Assembly: GCA_904502135.1 (NCBI GenBank)
Contig: CAJGDE010000044.1
Span: 1 to 15,035 of the forward strand
Length of the DNA stretch: 15,035 nt
Source: Kiritimatiellia bacterium
Lineage (GTDB): Bacteria > Verrucomicrobiota > Kiritimatiellia > RFP12 > UBA1067
Direction: 5' to 3'
Below, piece after piece: positions 6,932 to 13,885 of the stretch. Below the pieces are notes generated by a model, which was not told the origin of the DNA, searched no databases, and saw only the letters and a list, made by a program, of their open reading frames with translations. Numbering within the stretch: the first letter of the stretch is position 1; the number at the start of each line of letters is the position of its first letter. The translations under genes were made by a program, and so were the position numbers.

Positions 6932-7076
6932 AATCATTTTGATTGCGCTTGCAATGCAACTCCTCAAGGGTTGCATTGCAGACAATGCAGAAGACACCAA
7001 TCTTCCCTGGGCCTCGAACAAACGGTGGGAAGGCATGGCTCCCATATCGCCTTCTGTGATGGATAGATATGATTGA
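6912..7076 (+). CDS. Small probable lipoprotein (54 residues)
   Basis: An intact frame from ATG 6912 to TGA 7076 encodes 54 residues. It has a short N-terminus with one Lys, a hydrophobic stretch (about 8-18) and a lipobox-like LLKGC with Cys21, followed by an acidic, Trp-containing mature part of 33 residues with P-W-A-x4-W-E-G. The Lys at -2 of the lipobox is unusual, so lipidation is likely but not certain. The frame overlaps the end of the coiled-coil gene by 20 bases and the start of the RluA-family gene by eight (ATGATTGA), filling a gap that would otherwise be empty. No strong Shine-Dalgarno precedes the ATG, so it would depend on coupled translation. The product may be anchored in the same envelope as the coiled-coil protein. 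No homologue is recognised. Confidence 0.6.
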   Translation: MSSSLTKIILIALAMQLLKGCIADNAEDTNLPWASNKRWEGMAPISPSVMDRYD

Positions 7077-7995
7077 ACATAAAAAAATATCTGTGAATAA
7101 AGGCGGCGTCCGGTTGGATGCCGCTTTACTTTCGTATTTCCCTTCGTCAACACGCTCGTTCATACGCGAGGCAATAGCCTCGGGAGATATTCAGGTAAAC
7201 GGCCGCGCGGCTCTTAAGGGCGTAAAGCTCAAAGGCGGAGAAGAAATCTTTGTAAAGCGTCTGCTTGAAGCTCAAGACAATCTTGTGCGCCCAGTAAGCA
7301 ACCCTTCAATCAAGGCAGTCTTCGAAGACTCGGATCTGCTGGCTTTTGACAAGCCTGCCGGAATGAGCGTGCAGCCCCTTTCCTGCACGGAAACAGGAAC
7401 GCTCATGAATGCTGTCGCGGCGAAATATCCCGAATGCAGAGCCCTTGGGGACAGACCCCTTATGTCCGGAGCGCTTCATCGGATCGACACCAACACGTCA
7501 GGCTTGGTGCTTGTGGCGAGAAACGCCGCGGCATTCAATTCAATGCGCGAGCAATTCGCAAACCAAAGCGTGAGAAAGACGTATCTTGCGTTAGTGGAAG
7601 GCTCGGTCGCCACGGGCGGAATACTGGAAAACGACCTTGTTCACGATCCGACACTGCCTTACTGCAAAATGATTGACATAAATTCCAGAAATGCGCCGAG
7701 ATCGCCACAAAGAATTTTTCATGCCGTTACAAAATATTCGCCAATCCAGCATTATACGGTAGAATGCGAAGAAAGAACGCTTCTTAAAGTGGAAATCTAT
7801 ACGGGAGTGACCCATCAGATTAGGGCACAACTGGCAATAGCGCATATGCATATCATAAACGACAGACTCTACGGCGCTTTTGCCGTAGAGGATATGCAAG
7901 GCCATGCCCTTCACGCTTTAAGCGCAGCGTTTCGCCACCCTTCTTCGGGTGACGAAACGGAAATACAAACGGCGTTTCCTTATTGGGCGAAATGA
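7069..7995 (+). CDS. RluA-family pseudouridine synthase
   Basis: The enzyme converts uridine to pseudouridine in rRNA or tRNA. The 308 residues carry an N-terminal S4 RNA-binding domain (about 13-65, VRLDAALLSYFPSSTRSFIR) and an RluA catalytic domain with HRIDTNTSG at 137-145, in which Asp140 is the catalytic residue. The downstream motif reads GVTHQIRAQLA where RluC/RluD proteins usually have GRTHQIRVHLA. The S4 domain points to the RluC/RluD/YlyB group rather than RluA or TruC, but the target uridine cannot be fixed from sequence, so no symbol is given. The start overlaps the stop of the small lipoprotein frame. The stop is two bases from the stop of the convergent pyrF. Confidence 0.9.
   Translation: MIEHKKISVNKGGVRLDAALLSYFPSSTRSFIREAIASGDIQVNGRAALKGVKLKGGEEIFVKRLLEAQDNLVRPVSNPSIKAVFEDSDLLAFDKPAGMSVQPLSCTETGTLMNAVAAKYPECRALGDRPLMSGALHRIDTNTSGLVLVARNAAAFNSMREQFANQSVRKTYLALVEGSVATGGILENDLVHDPTLPYCKMIDINSRNAPRSPQRIFHAVTKYSPIQHYTVECEERTLLKVEIYTGVTHQIRAQLAIAHMHIINDRLYGAFAVEDMQGHALHALSAAFRHPSSGDETEIQTAFPYWAK
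7928..7959. repeat. 13-bp inverted repeat at the rluA-like/pyrF convergence
   Basis: CGTTTCGCCACCC (7928-7940) and GGGTGACGAAACG (7947-7959) flank a six-base loop. Read on the minus strand the single mismatch becomes a G-U pair, so the downstream end of the pyrF transcript would form a continuous 13-bp stem about 40 bases after the pyrF stop. No T-run follows, so it is at best a 3'-end stabiliser or a Rho-independent-like barrier of unproven strength. On the plus strand it lies inside the last codons of the RluA-family gene. Confidence 0.5.
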
Positions 7996-7997
7996 AA

Positions 7998-8699
7998 TTA
8001 GATTGCGCCGTTCATCTCGTCAAGAATGTTCTTGGCGGCAAGAACCGGATCGTCGGCAGCTAAAATGGGACGCCCCACGACAAGATGCGTCGCGCCGTCT
8101 TTAACGGCATCGGCGGGAGTGGCGATACGCTTCTGATCGCCTACTGACGCACCTTTCGGCCTGACACCAGGAGTGATAAAAAGCGTTCCAGCCGCAAGCG
8201 ACTTCGAAAGAGAGCCAACTTCCATCGGCGAACATACCAAACCATTGGCACCGTTATCTATCGCAAAACGAGCCATAGCCGCCACCTGATCAGCGGGAGT
8301 GCGCCCCGAAATTCCAACATCGGCAAGATCGCTTTGATCCAAAGATGTCAAAACCGTGACAGCGAGGATTTTCGGCCCCGTCGGTCCAAACTCCGCAGCT
8401 GCGTCAGCGGCGGCGCGAATCATCGCCTTGGCTCCGACTGAATGTATCGTCATCAAATCTACACCAAGTTTGGCGCCGCTCTTAACCGCACGCTCGACTG
8501 TGCGCGGAATGTCGTGAAATTTCAAGTCGAGAAAAACCTTCTTTCCGAGGTCTTTCACCGCCTTGACAACATCAGGACCTTCAGCAGTAAAAAGCTCAAG
8601 CCCTATTTTGTAAAAGCCTACGCCATCACCTATTGCTTTAATTTTTTCTACAGCCTCTTCTTTGGTCTGTACATCAAGAGCCACGATTAGTTCAGCCAT
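7998..8699 (-). CDS. pyrF: Orotidine 5'-phosphate decarboxylase
   Basis: PyrF catalyses the last step of de novo UMP synthesis, the decarboxylation of OMP. The 233 residues match the short (type 1) bacterial form. The TIM barrel opens with LIVALDV (Asp9), has Lys31 in FYKIGLE, and carries the catalytic array D-L-K-F-H-D-I-P at 58-65 (Asp58, Lys60, Asp63). The phosphate-binding end is VVGRPI near the C-terminus, after the GVRPKGASVGDQ loop. AAAGG lies ten bases before the ATG. A TGTTATAAT extended -10 upstream suggests that pyrF has its own promoter, though it is collinear with araM. No other pyr gene is in the window. Confidence 0.95.
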   Translation of the reverse strand: MAELIVALDVQTKEEAVEKIKAIGDGVGFYKIGLELFTAEGPDVVKAVKDLGKKVFLDLKFHDIPRTVERAVKSGAKLGVDLMTIHSVGAKAMIRAAADAAAEFGPTGPKILAVTVLTSLDQSDLADVGISGRTPADQVAAMARFAIDNGANGLVCSPMEVGSLSKSLAAGTLFITPGVRPKGASVGDQKRIATPADAVKDGATHLVVGRPILAADDPVLAAKNILDEMNGAI

Positions 8700-8731
8700 T
8701 TCTATAGAGCCTTTCTTGTTGAATTTCGATA

Positions 8732-8740
8732 ATTATAACA
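8732..8740 (-). promoter_or_regulatory. Extended -10 promoter of pyrF
   Basis: Read on the minus strand, TGTTATAAT is a perfect -10 hexamer with the extended TG. It lies just after the araM stop. Transcription would start near 8725, giving a leader of about 25 bases that holds AAAGG ten bases before the pyrF ATG. No clear -35 is seen. Confidence 0.55.
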
Positions 8741-8744
8741 TTTT

Positions 8745-10091
8745 TCATTTTTCGGTTTTCCACGGAGCGCAGGCTTTTGCCGCGAACTCATGGAGCTTAC
8801 CGATACGATAAGCAAAGTCGAGCGCGTTGTAGCGGTTTCGCATGAACATCGCAAAAAGTATATTACGCTCGATAAAATCGTTGTCTACCCCGATATCCTT
8901 TGGACAGGACGGCGCATTGACGACTTTAAGGCGTCGCTCGATTTCTGAAGATGGAACCAACTGCCGTCTGAGGCGCTCAGATATCTCGCCCCAGCGCGCT
9001 TTCGCCTTCGTAAGCGTCTCGCGCAAAGCCTCTTTCGTCTCCCATTTAGGCTTCGACTGCTCTATTCCGAGCATAGGGAAGTCGGAATCTTTGAAAACAT
9101 CTCGAACTAAAGCCTCTCCTGCGTCATTCCACTCCGGCCAGCGCTCGACACACTCGTCTACATCAAGGCTATTCATATCGAAATCAAGAAGAGCCTCGTG
9201 AAAGCGCGTCATAAAAAGCGTAAACACACCCACTTGCGCACCGTGAGAAACCAAATCGCCGTTAAATGAATGGTGCGTCATATCGAGAATATGACTGAAC
9301 ATGTGTTCGGCGCCGGATGCCGGACGGGAGCTTTGCATAGCCTGCATCGCAAACCCTCCGAGCATAAGTCCTTCGACGAACCGAGTCAATGCGGCAGTCT
9401 CTGCCTTGGCGACGCCTTCAGCATCTCCAATCGCCTCGCCAAGCGAATCCTGTACGATATGCCATGCATCTTCATGCCACTCAGTAGCACCGAGTTCAGC
9501 GGCCAAAATCCAATCTGCTCCAGCCGGAGACTTCGCCATCAAATCGGCAAAGCCATACGACGCCATCTCTTTAGGAGCCGTGCGCATTATATCGATATCC
9601 GCGATGATCGCCTTCGGCGCAGGGCAAGCGTATGTCTGCTTGGCTCCCTCTGGCGAAGACAATGAAGCGCCGAAACTGGAATATCCGTCAACGCTGGCCG
9701 CAGTAGCTACGACAAGATACCCGACACCCAGCTCTCCGGAGGCGCGTTTCACAAGATCGTTCACTACCCCTGAGCCTACCGCTACCGGCAAGACACCCTC
9801 TGAGCAAGAGACAATCGCATCTTTAACCTCTGCAATATAGGAATACTCTGCATGAAAGATTTTTCCGTCAGGCTCAAGAATATGCTTTTTTGTCTCATAC
9901 CCGGCGTTTGCGAAAAGCGCCTCCACCTTTTCACCGGCGGCTGCCCACGTGCGGGGATCGGCGATTATAACAATTTTTTTCGCATGGGGGAAAACTTCTC
10001 TGGCAACTGGAACCGTCTCTGCGACGACACCTTCACCGACAAGACACTTAAGCGTATCGCTCGCTTTTGCTAATGCTTCTTTTACCGTCAT
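8745..10091 (-). CDS. araM: sn-glycerol-1-phosphate dehydrogenase, AraM/EgsA type
   Basis: The AraM/EgsA family reduces dihydroxyacetone phosphate to sn-glycerol-1-phosphate with NAD(P)H and a bound metal; it belongs to the dehydroquinate synthase/iron-alcohol dehydrogenase fold. The 448 residues show the nucleotide-binding motif GSGVVND (106-112), the substrate loop ATAASVDGYSSFGASL (129-144), and likely metal ligands Asp183 (FADLMAK), His263 or His267 (AEHMFSH) and His283 (SHGAQVG). It is longer than B. subtilis AraM (394), with an extended helical C-terminus. ATG at 10091 is chosen because AAGGAG precedes it by five bases; an in-frame GTG at 10097 adds two residues. The gene follows the HELTH membrane protein and precedes pyrF. 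In bacteria the product's end use varies and is not settled by this context. Confidence 0.85.
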   Translation of the reverse strand: MTVKEALAKASDTLKCLVGEGVVAETVPVAREVFPHAKKIVIIADPRTWAAAGEKVEALFANAGYETKKHILEPDGKIFHAEYSYIAEVKDAIVSCSEGVLPVAVGSGVVNDLVKRASGELGVGYLVVATAASVDGYSSFGASLSSPEGAKQTYACPAPKAIIADIDIMRTAPKEMASYGFADLMAKSPAGADWILAAELGATEWHEDAWHIVQDSLGEAIGDAEGVAKAETAALTRFVEGLMLGGFAMQAMQSSRPASGAEHMFSHILDMTHHSFNGDLVSHGAQVGVFTLFMTRFHEALLDFDMNSLDVDECVERWPEWNDAGEALVRDVFKDSDFPMLGIEQSKPKWETKEALRETLTKAKARWGEISERLRRQLVPSSEIERRLKVVNAPSCPKDIGVDNDFIERNILFAMFMRNRYNALDFAYRIGKLHEFAAKACAPWKTEK

Positions 10092-10103
10092 TGTCACTCC
10101 TTA

Positions 10104-10109
10104 ATTATA
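10104..10109 (-). promoter_or_regulatory. -10 element upstream of araM
   Basis: Read on the minus strand, TATAAT lies at 10109-10104. TTTTCA, 16 bp upstream, matches four of six -35 bases. The predicted transcription start, near 10097, falls on the GTG and after the AAGGAG, so a message from this promoter would lack the Shine-Dalgarno, while read-through from the upstream gene would keep it. Confidence 0.4.
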
Positions 10110-10117
10110 GATGCTCC

Positions 10118-10137
10118 AATTCATTTGAAAATGAATT
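10118..10137. repeat. 20-bp inverted repeat between the HELTH protein gene and araM
   Basis: AATTCATTT and AAATGAATT form perfect 9-bp arms around two bases. The dyad spans the last codons and stop of the HELTH protein gene and overlaps the weak -35 of the araM promoter. Its place fits an operator, but nothing shows a regulator, and AT-rich dyads of this size can arise by chance. Confidence 0.45.
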
Positions 10138-10810
10138 TTATTGACTTTGCAATTATATCATACACCCCGACATAGGCCGAGACAAACCTTTTTACCAATA
10201 TCTCAAAAAGGCCTGCGAACGTAAGATCGCTTGTAGAAGCTAACCACACAAGCACGATCGCAATATTTACAATAAAGATAAATGTCCACGAAAAGACGCG
10301 TCCATAAGTCTTGACATCGGGCTGACGCAACGATAATGTCTCAAGCGTAAAGAGAATGTGAAAAGCCCATGTGAAGCCGATTAAAAACATCCAAAGCGGC
10401 AGAAACGGCAGAGGCCTTAAAAAGGCGAACGTCACAAGAGCCGCGATTATGACGATAAAAGTATAGAACGGAAAGAAATATGGAGCTAAAGTTATAAGCA
10501 CATTCGACTTAGTAAGTCTCACGGAACCGCCATCCTCTCCAACTTTGAGGCGGCTAGGCTTAGCTCCAAAAAGCAGCCCCCATATCGCATGGGTCAATTC
10601 ATGCCCAAGGACATACGCTTTAACGGGATGCGCCAATGCCATCCAACAAAGAGCGAAAGCGGCTATCCCGCCCAGCAGTGACAATGTCTCTGCGCTAAAT
10701 GCCCCTTCCCCTCCGGCGGACAGGCAAACGGCTTCTAAAAGAGATCGCAACAATGCCCAGCATGCTGGAAGCAAAACTATACCAAGCAGCAATCTCAAAA
10801 AATTCGCCAT
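10121..10810 (-). CDS. M50-like membrane metalloprotease, HELTH motif
   Basis: The 229-residue product is strongly hydrophobic with about five to six membrane segments (near 5-30, 42-60, 105-130, 133-155, 170-192). HELTH at 70-74 in a GHELTHAIWG context is the HExxH zinc motif of M50-type intramembrane proteases, and a GGSV segment follows as in that family. The usual downstream Asp motif (N-P-D-G or L-D-G type) is not apparent; LAPYFFPFY sits where it might be expected, so the third zinc ligand is uncertain and activity is not assured. The ATG overlaps the TAA of the FtsB-like gene by one base, so the two are coupled. It may process or sense envelope proteins, but this is inference. Confidence 0.65.
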   Translation of the reverse strand: MANFLRLLLGIVLLPACWALLRSLLEAVCLSAGGEGAFSAETLSLLGGIAAFALCWMALAHPVKAYVLGHELTHAIWGLLFGAKPSRLKVGEDGGSVRLTKSNVLITLAPYFFPFYTFIVIIAALVTFAFLRPLPFLPLWMFLIGFTWAFHILFTLETLSLRQPDVKTYGRVFSWTFIFIVNIAIVLVWLASTSDLTFAGLFEILVKRFVSAYVGVYDIIAKSIKFIFK

Positions 10811-11100
10811 TACTCTTTTTCAAATATGAAAACAAGCTCACCGGGGAAAACCCGCCTGTTCTGACGCGCGATAGCCTCTACAAAATCAGGGTCTGTGCGA
10901 AACCTGCGCTGATTATCTATCAGCTTGGCGATTTCGGAACGCTTAACCTTAATGCGAGATTCCAACTCAATACGCTGCTCTTTAAGCGACTCTCTCTGGC
11001 GATATGTTGGATATGCTATCACCAGACCGCCGACAATAATAATCACAATCATCGCGATTGTGAAATAATGCATAAATTTTTCTCTAACGCCTTCTTTCAT
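10810..11100 (-). CDS. FtsB/DivIC-like septum formation initiator protein
   Basis: FtsB and DivIC are small bitopic proteins that join FtsL and FtsQ in the division complex. The 96 residues show a short cytoplasmic N-terminus, a transmembrane segment at about 12-30, a coiled coil (35-62) and the conserved C-terminal patch DPDFVEAIARQNRRVFPGEL, which matches the D-P-x-x-x-E-x-x-A-R and P-G-E pattern of the family. It is the first gene of the minus-strand run leading to pyrF. The ATG at 11100 is directly preceded by GGGGG and an extended -10 promoter whose start would fall at 11100-11101, so the message would be leaderless. An internal ATG at residue 10 would leave a shorter N-terminus. Confidence 0.8.
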   Translation of the reverse strand: MKEGVREKFMHYFTIAMIVIIIVGGLVIAYPTYRQRESLKEQRIELESRIKVKRSEIAKLIDNQRRFRTDPDFVEAIARQNRRVFPGELVFIFEKE

Positions 11101-11107
11101 CCCCCGT

Positions 11108-11118
11108 ATTATACCATA
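11108..11118 (-). promoter_or_regulatory. Extended -10 promoter of the FtsB-like gene
   Basis: Read on the minus strand, the sequence is TATGGTATAAT, identical over 11 bases to the cysK promoter. Seven bases separate the hexamer from the ATG at 11100, so transcription would begin at or next to the start codon. No -35 match lies at the usual distance. Confidence 0.6.
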
Positions 11119-11254
11119 TTTATCGGCTGCGGGTGATTAATCATCATACAAATCAGGCGGTCACCTGTGCAACTGCTGTAGAGTGTTGTTAGGTGAGAAA
11201 GAAGATGGTATTAGCAAAACTGAGCATTACCTTGATTATGTGACTTGTCAAAAT

Positions 11255-11274
11255 GCGGCGGAGATCTCCGCCGC
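11255..11274. repeat. Perfect 20-bp palindrome
   Basis: GCGGCGGAGATCTCCGCCGC equals its own reverse complement. As RNA it would form an 8-bp GC-rich stem with a GAUC tetraloop. It is followed on the plus strand by CCTTGT and on the minus strand by ATTTTGAC, so a T-run typical of an intrinsic terminator is missing or weak. On the minus strand it could still end transcripts from the beta-helix gene some 260 bases upstream. Confidence 0.7.
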
Positions 11275-11532
11275 CCTTGTCACCCTGGTCGAGTTCGTCG
11301 CGTCGCAGAAACCTTATTTTCGAACATACAAAACCTTTTTTTTACATTCCCCCGTATTTTTAGTTCCGTAAGGTCCGTCTCCGTGCTTGCCGGTAGTGTC
11401 CGGTCTCGCTCACGTTCGTTTTCTTACCCCATTCCAACGCGCGGTGGGCGACACGGCTAATCAGGTGATAGCAACGGTTTGAGCGAGCTGTCGGAACATT
11501 TAGGCGCGCCCTTCAGCAAATATAAAAATTCA

Positions 11533-13842
11533 TCATTTTTTCAACGAAATAAAATCGCTCCCGCGTCCAAGCTGGATGACGCCTGCAAGGCCGTCGCCTT
11601 TCGACGGACCTTCATAATAGCGCGTCTCTTTATACTGAGCGTTGTAAAATACGGCGTCGAAGTTTATCGTCTTGCCGACAAGAGATTCCGCCGTCATACC
11701 GCCCAAACCGAAACGCTTAAGAGGCAGAGCGATAAAAGCGGTATAGCCTTTCGCGCCGCACCCGCCGTGCTTCTTAACCGAAGAATTTGACGCGTCGAAC
11801 TTAAACGACGGATCGGACGAAAGGATGGTGCCGTCTAAAAATACGGTAATCTCAAGATCCTTGAAGAAAAGCTTTAGTCCGTCCCATTCGCCCCAGTTGC
11901 CGCTGCCGATTGTCGTGCAGCCCGGATATTTCACAAATTTATTATACTCGTAATTGGCCTTTATATAAAGATTTTCAGCGTCGTATCCAAGGTAAAGCCA
12001 ACAACCAGGAACGCCTGTAGATGCGCGTCCCTCAGCATCCCTATCTAACCCGCGAGATGCCTTCCATGGTGTCGCAAACATCGAAGGCGTAAAAGCGCCA
12101 CCTTTCGGAAAAATCGCCCCTTTTGTCGGAAATGCCACGCATGGGGCTTTAAGCGGTTTTTTCTTTTTTTCAAGCCGTACCAATTTGCGATCACCCCAAC
12201 TTTTCTTCGACGACCCCGTCTCTACATAATTCTCCCACACCTTACAGAAATCAAGATACCTATCATCCTTAATCTCTTTTCCTGTGCGAATCAGATTATC
12301 GCGAAAAACTGCGTTTGCTGAACCCTGAAACGAAAAAGTCATGGCCTTATCGCATTCCATAATATTATTTGTAAAAACAATATCTCGCGTCTGATGCATA
12401 TGAAAAGGCCACCTGCAATTTACGAACTTATTGCCGCGATAAACCGTCTCTTTACCGCCTTCATCATTATATAGGCCTGGCCACCCACCACAATCATGAC
12501 AATAGTTTCCTTCAAAAAGCGAATTATTCATCGCGCCGTAAATAGCCCCGCCGTCACGACTTGAAAGCATCGTGTGATTAAATTCATTAGAAATTACCTG
12601 CCCTTCGGTTGTCCAAAGCGTAGCAGCGCTGCGGCCGGTATGGTGGATGTGACAGTCTCTGAGCGTAACTTTCGGCAACTGCAAATAAGCACCCGACGAG
12701 CCAACATTGAAAATCTCGCAGTTATAGACGCCGCCTCCGTTGCCGCCATCTGCGTAATGGACGCCGTGACCGCCAATTCCGTATATTTTACAATTTCGCA
12801 CTACGGAATTTACAGGCTTTGTAACTAAAATACCAGCTCCGGCGGTATTACGGATTTCACAGTTTTCAATTATGAGCCCCTGCGGTTTCCAACCGCCGAT
12901 TACCGCGGCTGGCCCCTTCTTGCCGTAAGTGCCGCAACCGGGAACAACCGAGCAGCCTTCCAATACGAGGCCGGATATGCGAAGGTTCTTCACCTTTGAG
13001 ACCGTGATGATGCGGACGGCTCTCGAAATCGACGCTTTCAGGTTTTCGGGCTTTTCGCCTTTTCTCGGCCAATAGCGGATCTTAGCCGTGCCGCCCTCGT
13101 ACATCCACGTTCCGGACTCCGTCATACCCTGAATGGAATTTGAAATGCGGTAGCCTTGATTAAATCTGCCAAGCGGCATATTCGTGCGCCCCTTCAGATA
13201 AAAGACTCCGTTCTGCCAGTCGTTCGTCGCGATAAACGGTCTGTTTTTCGCCCACTCCTGAGGGATTATGAGTCTGGCGGAAGTCAGATCGAGATCCTTG
13301 AATATCTCATTCGAAGGCAAAGCCTTTTTGTTATAGCGAAGAACATTTCGGTTATTGAGCGTGATGTCGGCGTCGGTCGCGAAATACGGCAGAGGTCGTT
13401 TCCCCTTGGCGGGATAGAGCGCCATCTTCGCTCTCACACCGTTAATGACGAGCGAATATGAGGCGTTCGCATCAATTTCAAACGGAAAGTCCGCTATAAT
13501 AAATCTACTATCCTTGGGATCTTTCTTCCAGTCTAAAATTTCCGCCGCTCCCGAGAGAATCGCCTTACCCGGATTCGCAGCCCGGATGCACGAAACCTGC
13601 GTCTTGGCATCTATCCCAACAGGCGAGGAAAAACGATATGTGCCATCTGCGAAAACTATTTCATTTGATTTATCAGAAGATTTCTTTGAAGCCACGACCG
13701 CCCTTGCGAAAGTCGCATAAGGCCGCTCTTGAGAGCCGTCTCCTCCGGCATCGTCGCCTTGGGGAGAGACGTGGATGACGGCTCCGTACACCGGAATATG
13801 CGCGCTCAAAAAAAGCGCCGCAAGCAAACAATTCTTTTTCAT
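11533..13842 (-). CDS. Secreted right-handed parallel beta-helix protein with CBM9-like C-terminus
   Basis: The 769-residue product starts with a signal peptide (MKKNCLLAALFLSAHIPVYG, cleavage predicted after residue 20). HVSPQGDDAGGDGSQERPYATFARAV, reported here only by its ends at about 24-49, is the opening typical of secreted pectate-lyase-like and DUF1565-like helices. About 320-560 holds successive beta-helix rungs with repeated N-C-x-I and G-N-x-F type turns. The last roughly 150 residues resemble a family 9 carbohydrate-binding domain (WLYLGYDAENLYIKANYEY near the start, then FIALPL). The likely role is binding and cleaving an extracellular polysaccharide; lyase or hydrolase chemistry cannot be decided. 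ATG 13842 is chosen because it gives the signal peptide and has AAAGGA seven bases upstream; an in-frame upstream start would bury it. It lies 43 bases after the barrel gene. Confidence 0.75.
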   Translation of the reverse strand: MKKNCLLAALFLSAHIPVYGAVIHVSPQGDDAGGDGSQERPYATFARAVVASKKSSDKSNEIVFADGTYRFSSPVGIDAKTQVSCIRAANPGKAILSGAAEILDWKKDPKDSRFIIADFPFEIDANASYSLVINGVRAKMALYPAKGKRPLPYFATDADITLNNRNVLRYNKKALPSNEIFKDLDLTSARLIIPQEWAKNRPFIATNDWQNGVFYLKGRTNMPLGRFNQGYRISNSIQGMTESGTWMYEGGTAKIRYWPRKGEKPENLKASISRAVRIITVSKVKNLRISGLVLEGCSVVPGCGTYGKKGPAAVIGGWKPQGLIIENCEIRNTAGAGILVTKPVNSVVRNCKIYGIGGHGVHYADGGNGGGVYNCEIFNVGSSGAYLQLPKVTLRDCHIHHTGRSAATLWTTEGQVISNEFNHTMLSSRDGGAIYGAMNNSLFEGNYCHDCGGWPGLYNDEGGKETVYRGNKFVNCRWPFHMHQTRDIVFTNNIMECDKAMTFSFQGSANAVFRDNLIRTGKEIKDDRYLDFCKVWENYVETGSSKKSWGDRKLVRLEKKKKPLKAPCVAFPTKGAIFPKGGAFTPSMFATPWKASRGLDRDAEGRASTGVPGCWLYLGYDAENLYIKANYEYNKFVKYPGCTTIGSGNWGEWDGLKLFFKDLEITVFLDGTILSSDPSFKFDASNSSVKKHGGCGAKGYTAFIALPLKRFGLGGMTAESLVGKTINFDAVFYNAQYKETRYYEGPSKGDGLAGVIQLGRGSDFISLKK

Positions 13843-13885
13843 TCTTTTATCCTTTCTGCTTCGCTCAACAACATTTAAAAATTCG

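Larger units (their letters stand above)
11101..11532. other. 430-bp spacer without a convincing gene
   Basis: This is the largest non-coding stretch in the window. The right-to-left FtsB-like promoter occupies its left edge. It holds a perfect 20-bp palindrome (11255-11274), a T-run (11337-11343), a pair of 8-base inverted words (CTCGCTCA at 11405-11412 and TGAGCGAG at 11480-11487) and GC-rich, AT-rich and GC-rich blocks in turn. Two plus-strand frames of 62 and 71 codons overlap the palindrome in different registers, are rich in Arg, Ser and aromatic residues and have no Shine-Dalgarno, so I do not call them genes. No tRNA, tmRNA, RNase P or SRP RNA signature was found. It could be a dispersed intergenic repeat, a structured RNA or decayed mobile DNA. 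Confidence 0.6.

Noticed and set aside
11255..11274. Palindrome as a plain intrinsic terminator
   Set aside because: No T-run follows on the plus strand and only a short ATTTT on the minus strand, so the assignment is too weak.
11321..11345. Possible tRNA T-loop (GTTCGAAAA on the minus strand)
   Set aside because: No acceptor, D or anticodon stem can be folded around it and no CCA end is present.
11183..11460. Two overlapping plus-strand frames of 62 and 71 codons in the spacer
   Set aside because: They share DNA in different registers, lack Shine-Dalgarno sites, have skewed composition and span a perfect palindrome. Nothing supports them as proteins.
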